A DNA stretch of 64,000 nucleotides from Streptomyces olivaceoviridis (GTDB lineage: Bacteria; Actinomycetota; Actinomycetes; Streptomycetales; Streptomycetaceae), in the NCBI RefSeq assembly GCF_014650115.1, contig NZ_BMUI01000007.1, forward strand, positions 328,729-392,728, written 5' to 3'. Position numbers and translations under genes: made by a program. The notes beneath the pieces were generated by a model. The model searched no databases, was not told where the DNA came from, and was given only the letters and a program-made list of their open reading frames with translations. Numbering within the stretch: position 1 is the stretch's first letter; each line of letters starts with the position of its first letter. Positions 1 through 9,111 of the stretch are shown here, in pieces.

Positions 1-2
1 CG

Positions 3-215
3 CAGGAATGCACCTATGACGGGCCCTACCGCGAGGCCGTGGTCCGTTCCTTGATCACGCTGAAGGCGATGACCTATGGACCGAGCGGTGGGATCGTCGC
101 GGCGCCGACCACGTCGCTGCCCGAGGAAATCGGCGGCAAACGTAACTGGGACTACCGCTTGACCTGGCTGCGCGACGCCGCCATGACCCTCGCCGCCCTC
201 CTAGGGTCTGTGTGA
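3..215 (+). pseudogene. GH15 (glucoamylase/trehalase-type) gene fragment
   Basis: The reading frame enters from the left edge and encodes about 66 residues of the catalytic region of a GH15 enzyme. The motif GGKRNWDYRLTWLRDA is the family's conserved block and matches the GTRNWDYRYTWVRDA block of the intact gene at 3942-5765. The frame then runs into an insertion-sequence end at CTAG (201-204) and stops at TGA 213-215, so the second half of the enzyme is missing. It is a paralogue of the intact gene, not an identical copy. Whether it was complete to the left cannot be seen. Confidence 0.85.
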
Positions 216-330
216 TGTCGTGATCAATCGGCTGCTCGTAAGAGGTCTTCGAGCCAGATCATCGAGGCGCGAAGTTCGAGGCCGGCGAGTAGCGGGCTCC
301 ACCACCTTCACGAACGGACCAAAGTGGCTC
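205..330 (-). mobile_element. Outer end of an IS5-like element with transposase C-terminus remnant
   Basis: The first 25 bases match the end at 5767-5791 at about 22 of 25 positions (both contain GTCGTGATCAATC) and follow a CTAG, a common target of this IS group. Reading inwards on the minus strand, a short frame ends in ELRASMIWLEDLLRAAD and a stop. This looks like a transposase C-terminus, but a stop codon lies about ten codons further upstream. Only one end of the element is left. It lies inside the GH15 fragment and cuts it. Family assignment is by the shared terminal repeat and is tentative. Confidence 0.5.
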
Positions 331-408
331 GCATTCCCGTTGCCCGAGTGGCTCCGCTTCACCCTGTCGAAAACAGCAGGCGTGTCGGTCGCATCGGGCG
401 CGAGGGGG

Positions 409-936
409 TCATTGGTGGCGGCGTCTGAAGACGACCATCCGCAGGACCGTGAAGCGCACCACGGTCACCAGGGCGAAGCTCGGCGCAAGTACCAGGGTCT
501 CCGCTGCTGATGAGGCGGTAGGCCGGTAGTGGCGGAAGAGCAGGACAGCGCCTGAGGTGACCAGGTACGCCAGGACGAACAGGCCACCCGCGGCCAGATG
601 CGCCTGGAGGGCCCGGACCGGGGACCCGTGAAAGGTCAGCCGACGGTTGGCCTCCGTGTTGAGGACGGTGACGACAAGTAGGGAGGCGAAATTGGCCAGG
701 ATGGGCGGCGACCACTGGCGCAGAACCCAGTACAGCATGGCCTGGGCCACAGTGGAGGCGACGCCGATCACGACGAACCAGAACACTTCTCTGGTCAGCG
801 CGGTGCGGCCGAGCCATGTGGCGGCGCTGCGCCGTGCGCTGAGGCGTCGCACCCCACCATCATGAGGCCCCCGTGCGACCCGTCGAGCCGTGCGCAGAGC
901 CGGTTCAACCGTTCGGCTGACGATCGACACCCGCAT
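409..936 (-). CDS. GtrA-like membrane protein
   Basis: A 175-residue protein with four hydrophobic segments in its second half. FVVIGVASTVAQAMLYWVL, then a segment ending in NTEANRRLTF, matches the GtrA family (PF04138), small proteins thought to move polyprenyl-linked sugars across the membrane for wall or polysaccharide glycosylation. I chose the ATG at 936 because the longer frame adds about 45 residues that do not look like protein. It is transcribed away from the molybdopterin operon. No glycosyltransferase partner lies next to it, so the substrate is unknown. Confidence 0.7.
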   Translation of the reverse strand: MRVSIVSRTVEPALRTARRVARGPHDGGVRRLSARRSAATWLGRTALTREVFWFVVIGVASTVAQAMLYWVLRQWSPPILANFASLLVVTVLNTEANRRLTFHGSPVRALQAHLAAGGLFVLAYLVTSGAVLLFRHYRPTASSAAETLVLAPSFALVTVVRFTVLRMVVFRRRHQ

Positions 937-1063
937 GCACGACAGGCACAGAGAGTCGACCCGATCTGCGCCAGTTTGTGGCTGACGATTTGACAGGCAC
1001 TGACGGAGCGGTGAGGTTCGATGCCCACGTTGAGAGACGGTCTGGGAACAGGGGAGGCAGTCG

Positions 1064-2497
1064 TTGGGCATCAGCGGACGGCCACCGGCTGCGGGCTCCG
1101 GCGGGTCGCAGCCGCGGGGATCGGACGAGGATCACGCGCAGGGGCGCCTCGAGCACGTTCGCGCTGCCGCGGCGGCGCGGGCCACCAAGGGGGCCGCTCG
1201 CACCAGGGCCCTCGTGCGCCGGGCCGAGCAGGCTCCTCCGCCCCCGGGACCGTTCCGACCCGGCTTCTGGCGCAGTCCCATCCGCGGCCCCTGGCTGACG
1301 TCCGTGTTCGGCCTGGTGCTGCTGATCGGCATCCCGCTGCTCTTCGTCACCGGGCTGCTCTCCTACGCCTCCTACAACCCCGACCTGAGCCCCCTCAACG
1401 ACGAGACTGCCGACAAGGGCGTCCTGGGCTTCTACCTCTTCAGCTGGCCCACACATCCCTACTGGTTGTACCGGCTGCTCCAGGGCGTGCACGTGACGCT
1501 GGGCGTGGTGCTGGTGCCGGTGCTGCTGGCCAAGTTGTGGTCGGTGATCCCGAAGCTGTTCGAATGGCTGCCGGTACGCTCCATCGCCCACGGCCTGGAG
1601 AGGCTGTCCCTGCTGATGCTGGTCGGCGGCGCCATCTTCGAGTTCGTCACCGGCATCTTCAACATCCAGCTCTACTACGTCTTCCCGGGCTCGTTCTACC
1701 GCCTGCACTTCTACGGCGCCTGGGTGTTCATCGCCGCCTTCGTCGTCCACGTGTGTCTCAGACTCGGCCGGATGACGCGGGCCCTGCGCTCGCGCAGCCT
1801 GGGCACCGAACTGCGCACCGACCTCACCCACACCGTGCCCGAACCACCCGATCCCGACGGCCTGGTGGCAGCCGCGCCCGCACCGCCCACGATGACCCGC
1901 CGCGGCGCGGTGGGCATGGTGGGCGCGGGATCGCTGCTCCTGTTCGTCGTGACCGCGGGACAGAGCATCGGCGGACGGCTGCGCGCCACCGCGCTGCTCG
2001 CACCGCACAACCGCGATCCGGGCAGCGGCCCGAACAGCTTCCAGATCAACAAGACGGCGGCGAAAGTCGGCGTCACCCCCGCCCTCGTCGGCCCCAACTG
2101 GCGGCTGGAGGTCCACGGACGCGGAGCGCCACGGGTCTTCACCCGCGAGCAGCTCCTGGCGATGCCCCAGCACGCCGCCGCACTGCCGATCGCCTGCGTG
2201 GAGGGATGGTCCACCGAGGACCAGCACTGGAGCGGCCCCCGGCTGGCCGACCTCGCTGCCTTGGCCGGACTGCCCGACGCCGCAAGCGTCCTGGTCCAGT
2301 CCATCCAACCTCCCGGCCCCTTCACCCGGGTGATGCTGCGGGGCAACCAGATCCACGACCCCCGAGCGCTGCTCGCCCTCCGCGTCAACGGCGCGGACCT
2401 CTCACTCGACCACGGCTACCCGGCCCGCATCATCGTCCCGGCCAACCCCGGCGTGAACAACACCAAGTGGGTCCACCGGCTCACCTTCAGGGCGTGA
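1064..2497 (+). CDS. Molybdopterin-dependent oxidoreductase with N-terminal cytochrome b-like membrane domain
   Basis: Residues about 75-240 form a membrane domain with four hydrophobic segments and conserved histidines (GVHVTLGVVLVP, YRLHFYGAWVFI), like a cytochrome b561-type haem anchor. Residues about 280-305 are a further membrane segment. Residues about 325-477 form a sulfite-oxidase-like molybdopterin fold, with IACVEGWSTEDQHWSGPRL carrying the cysteine expected to bind molybdenum, and HGYPARIIVPANPGVNNTKW near the end. It probably passes electrons between the membrane and an extracytoplasmic substrate; the substrate is unknown. The start is uncertain: TTG at 1064 gives this length, but GTG at 1214 also fits. 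It heads a tight operon with the next two genes. Confidence 0.8.
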   Translation: MGISGRPPAAGSGGSQPRGSDEDHAQGRLEHVRAAAAARATKGAARTRALVRRAEQAPPPPGPFRPGFWRSPIRGPWLTSVFGLVLLIGIPLLFVTGLLSYASYNPDLSPLNDETADKGVLGFYLFSWPTHPYWLYRLLQGVHVTLGVVLVPVLLAKLWSVIPKLFEWLPVRSIAHGLERLSLLMLVGGAIFEFVTGIFNIQLYYVFPGSFYRLHFYGAWVFIAAFVVHVCLRLGRMTRALRSRSLGTELRTDLTHTVPEPPDPDGLVAAAPAPPTMTRRGAVGMVGAGSLLLFVVTAGQSIGGRLRATALLAPHNRDPGSGPNSFQINKTAAKVGVTPALVGPNWRLEVHGRGAPRVFTREQLLAMPQHAAALPIACVEGWSTEDQHWSGPRLADLAALAGLPDAASVLVQSIQPPGPFTRVMLRGNQIHDPRALLALRVNGADLSLDHGYPARIIVPANPGVNNTKWVHRLTFRA

Positions 2498-2499
2498 CC

Positions 2500-3003
2500 A
2501 TGGCACGATTCGCACGCTGGTACGGCTCCGGCCCCCTGCATCTGCTCGTTCTGATCGCCTCGTTCGCCCTGACCGGCTACGCCATGGTGCGCCTGTTCGC
2601 CGTCCAGCCCTGGGAGGTGGCGATCTGGTTCGTCGGTGCGGCGATCCTCCACGACCTCATCCTGCTGCCGCTGTACTCTCTGGCCGACCTGTCGGCCCTC
2701 TCCGTACTGCGGCACCGAGCCCCCGCCGGACCGACGGTGCCGTGGATCAACTACCTGCGCGTTCCCGCCTTCCTGTCAGGTCTGCTCCTGCTGGTCTGGT
2801 TCCCCCTCGTCCTGCGTCTGGCGGTCCCCTACCCCGGCGACACCGGGCTGTCCGACAACGTCTACCTCGGCCGATGGCTGGCGATCACCGCCGTGCTCTT
2901 CGCCGCCTCCGCAGCGGCCTTCGCGGTGAGACTGCGCGGCGCGCGCCGGGCCGGCCGCGGCGACGAGAGCCGACCCACCGCAGGGCATGACGCAGCACCG
3001 TGA
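2500..3003 (+). CDS. Small integral membrane protein of the molybdopterin operon
   Basis: A 167-residue protein starting at ATG two bases after the oxidoreductase stop. It has four clear hydrophobic segments (about residues 12-30, 40-60, 85-105, 125-145) and a charged tail rich in arginine and acidic residues. I do not recognise a named family. The close coupling to the oxidoreductase suggests a membrane partner, perhaps for electron transfer or assembly, but no haem or quinone motif can be confirmed. Its stop overlaps the next start (GTGA). Confidence 0.65.
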   Translation: MARFARWYGSGPLHLLVLIASFALTGYAMVRLFAVQPWEVAIWFVGAAILHDLILLPLYSLADLSALSVLRHRAPAGPTVPWINYLRVPAFLSGLLLLVWFPLVLRLAVPYPGDTGLSDNVYLGRWLAITAVLFAASAAAFAVRLRGARRAGRGDESRPTAGHDAAP

Positions 3004-3677
3004 CAGCGGACGAGGACGAGCCGTACGACCCCAACGAGGATCCCTACGCGCTCGCCCTACGACCCGGCCCTGAACCGGTATTCCTGCGGCTGGCCGACGG
3101 GCGCCGCATCCGGATGCCGGTGCACCGCTGGCACGAGCAGCCCACGGCGGCAGACAAGACCGTGCTGAAACACTGCATCGGCCCCGTCCTCGACGTCGGA
3201 TGCGGCCCGGGCCGCATCTGCAGAGCACTCCTGAGCCGCGGAGTCTTCGCCCTCGGGGTCGACATCACACCTCGCGCGGTCGCCCTGACCTGTGGCCTGG
3301 GCGGGCTCGCACTGTGCCGATCGGTCTTCGACCAGCTGCCGGCCGAGAGAGGCTGGAAGACGGTACTGCTCATCGACGGCAATATCGGCATCGGAGGCAA
3401 CCCCCATAGCCTGCTGCGCCGCTGTGGCGAACTCATCGCCCCCACCGGGCGCCTCCTCGTCGAGGTCGACCCCCATGACGTCGAAGAGCTGTGCACCGCC
3501 CGGTTCGAGAACCTCCAAGGCCAGAGCGGTCCGTACTTTCCCTGGGCGCGGGTCGGGCGACCAGCGCTCCACAGGATCGCCGAAGACCTTGCCCTCAGCG
3601 TCACCGACCAGTGGGGATACGGCCGCCGACGCTTCCTCGCCCTCGGCCGTCCGGATCCGGCCTCTTGGCCTCGCTGA
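3000..3677 (+). CDS. SAM-dependent methyltransferase
   Basis: A 225-residue protein starting at GTG that overlaps the upstream stop by four bases, so translation is probably coupled. VLDVGCGPGRICRALLSRG (about residues 64-82) is the motif I glycine loop of class I methyltransferases, followed by the acidic GVDITPRAV. The later GRLLVEVDPHDVEEL fits motif III. The N-terminus, rich in Asp and Glu, includes the stretch LADGRRIRMPVHRWH. The acceptor is unknown. The operon also encodes a molybdopterin oxidoreductase, so a joint role in modifying a small molecule is possible but not shown. Confidence 0.8.
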   Translation: MTADEDEPYDPNEDPYALALRPGPEPVFLRLADGRRIRMPVHRWHEQPTAADKTVLKHCIGPVLDVGCGPGRICRALLSRGVFALGVDITPRAVALTCGLGGLALCRSVFDQLPAERGWKTVLLIDGNIGIGGNPHSLLRRCGELIAPTGRLLVEVDPHDVEELCTARFENLQGQSGPYFPWARVGRPALHRIAEDLALSVTDQWGYGRRRFLALGRPDPASWPR

Positions 3678-3941
3678 TGACGCGGGGTCGGCCACGCCGC
3701 GGCGGGGAGACACGACGCACGCCGAGCGCGGCACCAGCTCGTGCCACTCGCTCGGAGCAACCGTCGGCAACCGGCACGTGCGATCGACCGAACGTGCTGA
3801 TTGGCTGGAGGTGAATCCGCTGTTCAGGAAGGCTGGGATCCATGTCACCCGTCAGGCACCCGGAGAGACCTGCGGCGCAGGCGACTGCTCACGTCGTCCC
3901 GGCCGGGCCGCGTCCGGCCCGAGGTGGACGGGCTGCGACCC

Positions 3942-5765
3942 ATGAGTGCGCGACCGATCGGTGACCACGCCCTGCTGTCCGACTGCCGCTCGGCCGCGCT
4001 GGTCACCTCCGACGGCTCGGTGGACTGGCTGTGCCTGCCCCGCTTCGACAGCCCGGCGATCTTCGCCCGACTCCTCGACGAGGACGCCGGCCACTGGTCC
4101 ATCCGCCCTGTCACCGGCCCCGTCGACATCAGCCGCCGTTACGTCGAGAACACCCTCGTTCTGGAGACGGTCTTCCGCACGACCGGCGGCACGGCGGTCC
4201 TGCGGGACGCCCTCGCCCTGGGACGGCGCGAACGCGGGCACGCGCTCGGCACCGCCTCCCCCGGAATGCTGCTGCGGCAGATCACCTGCACCGAAGGGCG
4301 GATGGACATCGAGATCGCCTACGCGCCGCGCCCGGAGTTCGGACTCGTCCACCCACTCCTCTCAGCCGTGCCAGGCGGGCTTGCGGCGTACGGGGGCGCC
4401 CATGTTCTGCTGCTGTCGAGCCCCGTAGACCTACGGATGAGCGGCTCCACGGCCCACGGCCGAATCCCGCTCTCGGCCGGGCACCGCCTCGGATTCGCCC
4501 TGCATGTCGGGACGGCGTGGGAGAGGGAGTCGGCGGCCTGGCGGACGGGACGGATCCGGCGTCGCATGTCCGACACCGTCAAAGGCTGGCGGTCCTGGTC
4601 GAAGCTCCACCGCGGCTACGTCGGCCCCTGGCAGGACGAAGTGAGCCACAGCGGGCGCGTGCTACGGGCCCTGACCTTCACTCCCACCGGGGCCATCGTC
4701 GCCGCGGCCACCACCTCTCTGCCCGAGAAGACGGGCGGAACGCGCAACTGGGACTACCGCTACACATGGGTCCGCGACGCCAGCTTTACCATTCAGGCAC
4801 TGGCCACGGCCGCCTGCGAGAAGGAGAAGAACCGGTTCTTCGCCTTCCTCGCCCGGGCCGCGGCAACCCAACTCGACCGCGGCGCCGACCTGCAGATCAT
4901 GTACGGCATCGGCGGAGAACGTGACCTGAGCGAGCGGCCCCTGCCTCACCTGACCGGCTGGCGCAACAGCAGCCCCGTTCGGATCGGCAACGACGCCTGG
5001 CGACAACGCCAGCTCGATGTCTACGGCGAACTCCTCGACGCCGCAGCCCAGACCCTTCCACCCGATGAGCCTCTCGACCCGGCCACCCGCACCTTCCTGC
5101 TCCAGGCAGCCGAGACAGCCGCCCTACGGTGGACCCAACCGGATCAAGGCATCTGGGAAAGACGCGGACCCAGCAGACACTTCCTCCACTCGAAACTGAT
5201 GTGCTGGGTCGCCCTGGACCGAGCCATCAGCATGGCCCCTGCCCTGCAGGCCGACGAACGCCTGCCCCAGTGGCAGCAGGAGCGCGACCAGATCCGCCAG
5301 GCCATCGAACAGCGCGGTTGGAACCCCGACCTGGGCGCCTTCACCCAGGCATTCGACACTGACGACCTCGACGCCTCCGCACTGATGCTGCCCATCGTCG
5401 GCTTCCTGCCACCACACGACCCCCGCATCCAGTCCACCGTGCTGGCCATCGCCACCCACCTGACCGACCACAACGGCTTGGTCCGCCGCTACCTCACCGA
5501 CGAACTACAGGAAGAGGAAGGCACCTTCCTACTGTGTACCTTCTGGCTTGCCCAAGCCCTCGCCCTCACCGGCCACACCGCCCGTGCACGACACGCCTTC
5601 CAAACCGCCCTCGCACACGCCAACGATCTCGGCCTGCTGGCCGAGGAGACCGACTCCACCACAGCAGAGGCCCTCGGCAACTTCCCCCAAGCCTTCAGCC
5701 ACATCGGTCTCATCAACGCCGCTCGCGCCATCCGCGATGCCGAGCGACAAGAAATGCACGCCTAA
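3942..5765 (+). CDS. Glycoside hydrolase family 15 protein (glucoamylase/trehalase type)
   Basis: A 607-residue intact enzyme. An N-terminal beta-rich domain begins PIGDHALLSDCRSAALVTSDGSVDWLC, standard for this family. The (alpha/alpha)6 catalytic domain starts near residue 240 and holds GTRNWDYRYTWVRDASFT; the C-terminal block EALGNFPQAFSHIGLINAA carries the conserved second-half motif. Family members hydrolyse terminal alpha-glucosyl links, and many actinobacterial ones act on trehalose. No signal peptide is seen, so a cytoplasmic location is likely. I chose ATG 3942, since the frame upstream (from 3801) is not protein-like. An IS end begins directly after the TAA stop. Confidence 0.9.
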   Translation: MSARPIGDHALLSDCRSAALVTSDGSVDWLCLPRFDSPAIFARLLDEDAGHWSIRPVTGPVDISRRYVENTLVLETVFRTTGGTAVLRDALALGRRERGHALGTASPGMLLRQITCTEGRMDIEIAYAPRPEFGLVHPLLSAVPGGLAAYGGAHVLLLSSPVDLRMSGSTAHGRIPLSAGHRLGFALHVGTAWERESAAWRTGRIRRRMSDTVKGWRSWSKLHRGYVGPWQDEVSHSGRVLRALTFTPTGAIVAAATTSLPEKTGGTRNWDYRYTWVRDASFTIQALATAACEKEKNRFFAFLARAAATQLDRGADLQIMYGIGGERDLSERPLPHLTGWRNSSPVRIGNDAWRQRQLDVYGELLDAAAQTLPPDEPLDPATRTFLLQAAETAALRWTQPDQGIWERRGPSRHFLHSKLMCWVALDRAISMAPALQADERLPQWQQERDQIRQAIEQRGWNPDLGAFTQAFDTDDLDASALMLPIVGFLPPHDPRIQSTVLAIATHLTDHNGLVRRYLTDELQEEEGTFLLCTFWLAQALALTGHTARARHAFQTALAHANDLGLLAEETDSTTAEALGNFPQAFSHIGLINAARAIRDAERQEMHA

Positions 5766-5766
5766 G

Positions 5767-6580
5767 GCCTGAGTGAGGTCGTGATCAATCTCGGGTTCTG
5801 GTCCCGTGCGGGGCCGGGAACTGGTAGGACGCTGGTTGTGACACGTAGGCAACTCACCGACGAGCAGTGGGAGATCATTGAACCGTACCTGCCGATAGGC
5901 GAGTACGGTCCGTACCCCGAGCGGCTACGGGAGCAGTTCGAGGGGGTGATCTGGCGGTTCCGGTCCAGCGCCCAGTGACGCGAGATGCCCTCCGAGTTCG
6001 GACCGTGGGCGACCGTCTACGGGCGCTTTCGCGTCTGGCGGGACGCCGGGGTCTTCTCCGCTCTTCTGGAAGGCGTGATCGCCGAGGCCGCGCGCCGGGG
6101 ACAGACGGACTTATCCCTGGTCAGCGTGGACTCCACCACGGCCCGCGCCCACCACGACTCGGCCGGGATGCACATCGGCAAGGACGTCATGGAGGCCCTT
6201 GAGGAAGCCGCCGCCGAGCAGGAGCGGGCCCGGCAAAAAGGGGCGGGCCGCCAGAACAGAACGGACAGGACGGCAGGGACGACCCCGAGCAGGAAGAGCG
6301 ACGGCGTATCCGGCGACGGCGCAAGCTCCGCTTGAACCAAGCCCCGCTCGGCAGATCCCGTGGTGGACTGACGAGCAAGATTCATCTCGCCGCTGACCGC
6401 AAGTGCCGTCCGCTGTCACTCGTACTGACCGCAGGACAGGCCGCCGACAGCCCGCAGTTCGTCCCCGTGCTGCAGAAGATACGGGTCCGTCTGCCTGTCG
6501 GCCGGCCTCGAACCCGGCCCGACGCTGTCGCCGCGGACAATGCCTACTCGTCCCGCACTACTGTAGATCGCGGGACTCAT
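5767..6580 (+). mobile_element. IS5-like element remnant with frameshifted transposase
   Basis: The left terminal repeat (5767-5791) matches the one at 205-229 and abuts the GH15 stop codon. The transposase begins at GTG 5838: TRRQLTDEQWEIIEPYLP is the usual N-terminus. The frame breaks near 5975, resumes as EFGPWATVYGRFRVWRDAGVF and VSVDSTTARAHHD (first catalytic Asp of the DDE triad), then shifts again near 6330 to GGLTSKIHLAADRKCRPLSL and AVAADNAYSS (second Asp). The C-terminus with the third acidic residue and the right end are missing; the sequence runs into DUF5302. The element cannot be active on its own. Confidence 0.85.
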
Positions 6581-6584
6581 CGAC

Positions 6585-6827
6585 TCAGCCGCCGCTCTTG
6601 CGCCTGAACGACCGCTGACTCGCAGCCGGGCCGTGCGCCGAACGCACCTTCGACGCATCGGACTTGGCGGCAATATCAGCGGCGTCCGCCTGCGCACCGC
6701 GCTTGCGCGCCAGGGCTTCGCGGAACTTGCGCTTGAGGTCGTAGTTGCCGTCGCTGTCCGGCTCCAGAGAGGACGTCTCGGGGGCAGCCGGCTCCGAACC
6801 TTCCGTAGATACGGGCTCTGCGGTCAT
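6585..6827 (-). CDS. DUF5302 family small protein
   Basis: An 80-residue hydrophilic protein. Its core DGNYDLKRKFREALARKR and the end HGPAASQRSFRRKSGG match the DUF5302 family, which is widespread in Streptomyces and of unknown function. The N-terminus is acidic and rich in Pro, Ser and Glu; the C-terminus is strongly basic, which would suit nucleic-acid or ribosome contact, though this is inference only. ATG 6827 is preceded by a purine-rich AGGAGAT. The decayed IS ends just past its stop codon but leaves the frame whole. Confidence 0.8.
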   Translation of the reverse strand: MTAEPVSTEGSEPAAPETSSLEPDSDGNYDLKRKFREALARKRGAQADAADIAAKSDASKVRSAHGPAASQRSFRRKSGG

Positions 6828-7032
6828 GGTGATCTCCTGGGTTCGGGGGTGGGCAAGCACAGTTTGTCATGCTGGGCGCAGTGCGAGGCGCCGGCAACAT
6901 CATTCTGCTCCGTTTCGGCGGGTATCCCTCTCGCGGCCAAAGGTGTTGACTTCGTAGGTGAGGCGCACGTGACGGCTTCAGGCCGGGCCGAGGGTTGTCG
7001 ATCCCGTGGCCAGGCTGCCAGGGCAACGGCTC

Positions 7033-8448
7033 TCAGCCGTTGCGACGCACGAGGGCGGCCCTGCGGGCCTCGGCAAGCTTGCGGGCCTCGCCCGCCTTTC
7101 GGGACTTGCCGCCGGCGCCGCGGGAGGTGCCCTTGTTGGTGCCGAGGCCGCGGAAGGGAGCGTTGGTGTTCTTGGGTCGGGGGACGGCGGGCCCGCCGTC
7201 GAGCGGGATCCCGGAGGGAGTCTTGGCGCCGGTGATCCGGCTCAGCTCCGCCTCGCCCGAGCGCACCTTGGTGACGGTCGGCTCGATGCCGGCCCCGGCC
7301 ATCATGCGGCTCGTCTCACGGCGCTGGCCCGCCAGCACGAGCGTGACCACGCTGCCGGACTCACCGGCGCGGGCGGTGCGGCCCGCCCGGTGCACATAGT
7401 CCTTGGCATCGGTGGGCGGGTCGACGTTGACCACGAGATCGAGGTCGTCGACGTGCAGGCCACGGGCCGCGACATTGGTCGCCACCAGAACGGTGATCTG
7501 GCTGTTCCTGAACTGCGCCAGGGTCCGTGTGCGCTGTGGCTGGGACTTGCCGCTGTGCAGGGCCCCGGCGTGCACCCCGCTGGCCCGCAGATGCCGGGTG
7601 AGCTGGTCGACGGCGTGCTTGGTGTCGAGGAACAGCAGTACGCGGCCGTCGCGGGCGGCGATTTCCGTGATGACGGCGTAGCGGTCAGGGCCGTGGACGA
7701 CCAGAACGTGGTGCTCCATCGTCGTGACCGTGCCCGCGGCCGGGTCGACCGAGTGGACGATGGGGTCGTGGAGGTAGCGGCGGACCAGTTGATCGACGTC
7801 GCGATCGAGAGTGGCCGAGAAGAGCATCCGCTGACCGTCGGGGTGCACCTGCTCGAGCACGTCGGCAACCTGCGGCAGGAATCCCAAGTCGCACATCTGG
7901 TCGGCCTCGTCCAGCACAGTGACTCTCACCCGTCCCAGGCGGCAGGCGTTGCGCTCGATCAGGTCGTGCAGGCGTCCGGGGGTAGCGACGACCACCTCGG
8001 CTCCCTGGCGCAGCGCGGCGACCTGCCGACCGACCGACGTTCCACCGACGACCGTGGCGATCCGCAGCCGCAGTGCCTCGGCGTACGGCGCCAGCGCCTG
8101 GGTGACCTGTTGGGCCAGCTCCCGGGTAGGCACCAGGATCAGAGCAAGGGGCTGCTTCGGTTCCGCGCGCCGCCCAGCCGTCCGTGCGAGCAGCGGCAGG
8201 CCGAAAGCGAGCGTCTTGCCTGATCCGGTGCGCCCGCGTCCCAGGATATCGCGCCCCTCCAGGGCATCGGGCAGTGTGGCGGCCTGGATCGGAAAGGGTT
8301 CGCGCACCCCGAGTTCGCTAAGTGTCCGCAGCACCTCCGTCGGCAGTTCCAGACCGGCGAAGGTGACGGCCGGAAGCAGCGCCGGGGTCGTTGCCTCGGG
8401 CTGGGCGGGACTGCCGTGCGCGATGCCGGAGTCATTGGGATGCTTCAT
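7033..8448 (-). CDS. DEAD-box RNA helicase
   Basis: A 471-residue protein with all helicase motifs in order: Q motif region (FAGLELPTEVLRTLSELGV, then PFPIQAATLP), motif I GRGRTGSGKT, Ia PTRELAQQ, II DEAD, III SAT, IV region VLLFLDT, V VATNVAARGLHVDDLDLVVN, VI HRAGRTARAG. It unwinds short RNA duplexes with ATP and likely acts in cold adaptation or ribosome assembly. The last 90 residues are rich in Lys, Arg and Gly, as often seen in RNA-binding tails. ATG 8448 was chosen because the frame upstream (to 8700) reads as low-complexity non-protein sequence. Confidence 0.93.
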   Translation of the reverse strand: MKHPNDSGIAHGSPAQPEATTPALLPAVTFAGLELPTEVLRTLSELGVREPFPIQAATLPDALEGRDILGRGRTGSGKTLAFGLPLLARTAGRRAEPKQPLALILVPTRELAQQVTQALAPYAEALRLRIATVVGGTSVGRQVAALRQGAEVVVATPGRLHDLIERNACRLGRVRVTVLDEADQMCDLGFLPQVADVLEQVHPDGQRMLFSATLDRDVDQLVRRYLHDPIVHSVDPAAGTVTTMEHHVLVVHGPDRYAVITEIAARDGRVLLFLDTKHAVDQLTRHLRASGVHAGALHSGKSQPQRTRTLAQFRNSQITVLVATNVAARGLHVDDLDLVVNVDPPTDAKDYVHRAGRTARAGESGSVVTLVLAGQRRETSRMMAGAGIEPTVTKVRSGEAELSRITGAKTPSGIPLDGGPAVPRPKNTNAPFRGLGTNKGTSRGAGGKSRKAGEARKLAEARRAALVRRNG

Positions 8449-8846
8449 AAACAGCCTTCCGTAAGGGAACGTACCGAGGAAGGCCCGGCAGGTTTGAACA
8501 GCCCACGCACAAGCCGAGCGGAACAGGCAGCATCGCCCACCGCGACGACCACGCAAACGCGTGAGACTAACACATGGCATAACCTCGCGCCGGTGATACC
8601 GATCACCCCTGTGTACGGGTGCTGGCAGCGGATCGGCCTGGAACAACCGTTCCCCTTGAAGAACGGCCCCACCCCACGGGCGAGTTGTCGAGCCACGCAT
8701 CGAGCCTTACGGGCGGGGCAGCAGGCCCCTGCTGCGGGTGCAGGTCAGCAAGCCGGACGCCGTCCCACCCGATGCTGACCATTTGCTGACCCGGACGCGG
8801 CGATCAACGCTTCGACCGCACGTCGTCGCACTCAGTGGAGTCCTCG
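8449..8846. other. Non-coding gap, possible long leader of the helicase gene
   Basis: About 400 bases with no supportable gene. The minus-strand frame continuous with the helicase lacks protein character. Cold-inducible helicase genes often have long 5' leaders, so the part next to 8448 may be such a leader, but I see no conserved RNA structure. Bases 8813-8846 resemble 18737-18771, which lie downstream of the paralogous glycine-rich gene, so part of this gap is duplicated sequence. Confidence 0.4.
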
Positions 8847-8847
8847 A

Positions 8848-9111
8848 TCAGTGGCCGCCATTCCCACCGTGGCCTCCGCCACCACCGCCGTGGCCGCCGC
8901 CACCGCTGCCATAGCCGCCATGGTCTCCACCGCCGCCGTAGCCACCGTGGTCGCCGCCATAACCACCGTGATCTCCGCCGTGGTCGCTGCTGTAGGAGCT
9001 GTTGTTGCCGTGTTCCGTGGCGAAGGCGCTGTCGGCCGTGCCGATCGCCGCTGCACCGGTCAGCAGCAGGCCCGAAGCGGACAACGCGACGAGACGCCGA
9101 ATGCGCTGTGA
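8848..9111 (-). pseudogene. Glycine-rich secreted protein, copy 1, start codon lost
   Basis: It encodes a signal-peptide-like stretch (ALSASGLLLTGAAAIGTA, then DSAFATEHGNN) and a tail of HGGYGG and GGGGHGG repeats, closely matching the intact copy at 18773-19081. In the intact copy the reading starts ATG CGA TCA CAG; here the bases before TCA CAG are GAG TGA, so the ATG is replaced by a stop. The only start left is a TTG (near 9084) that would remove the positively charged start of the signal peptide. It is therefore probably not exported, or is dead. About 50 bases after the stop are also shared with copy 2. Confidence 0.75.

Noticed and set aside
905..2356. 483-codon minus-strand frame opposite the molybdopterin gene
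   Set aside because: Low-complexity antisense shadow without a family motif.
8848..9111. Glycine-codon repeats read as a CRISPR array or minisatellite
   Set aside because: Repeat units are codon repeats of HGGYGG of varying length, without constant spacers.
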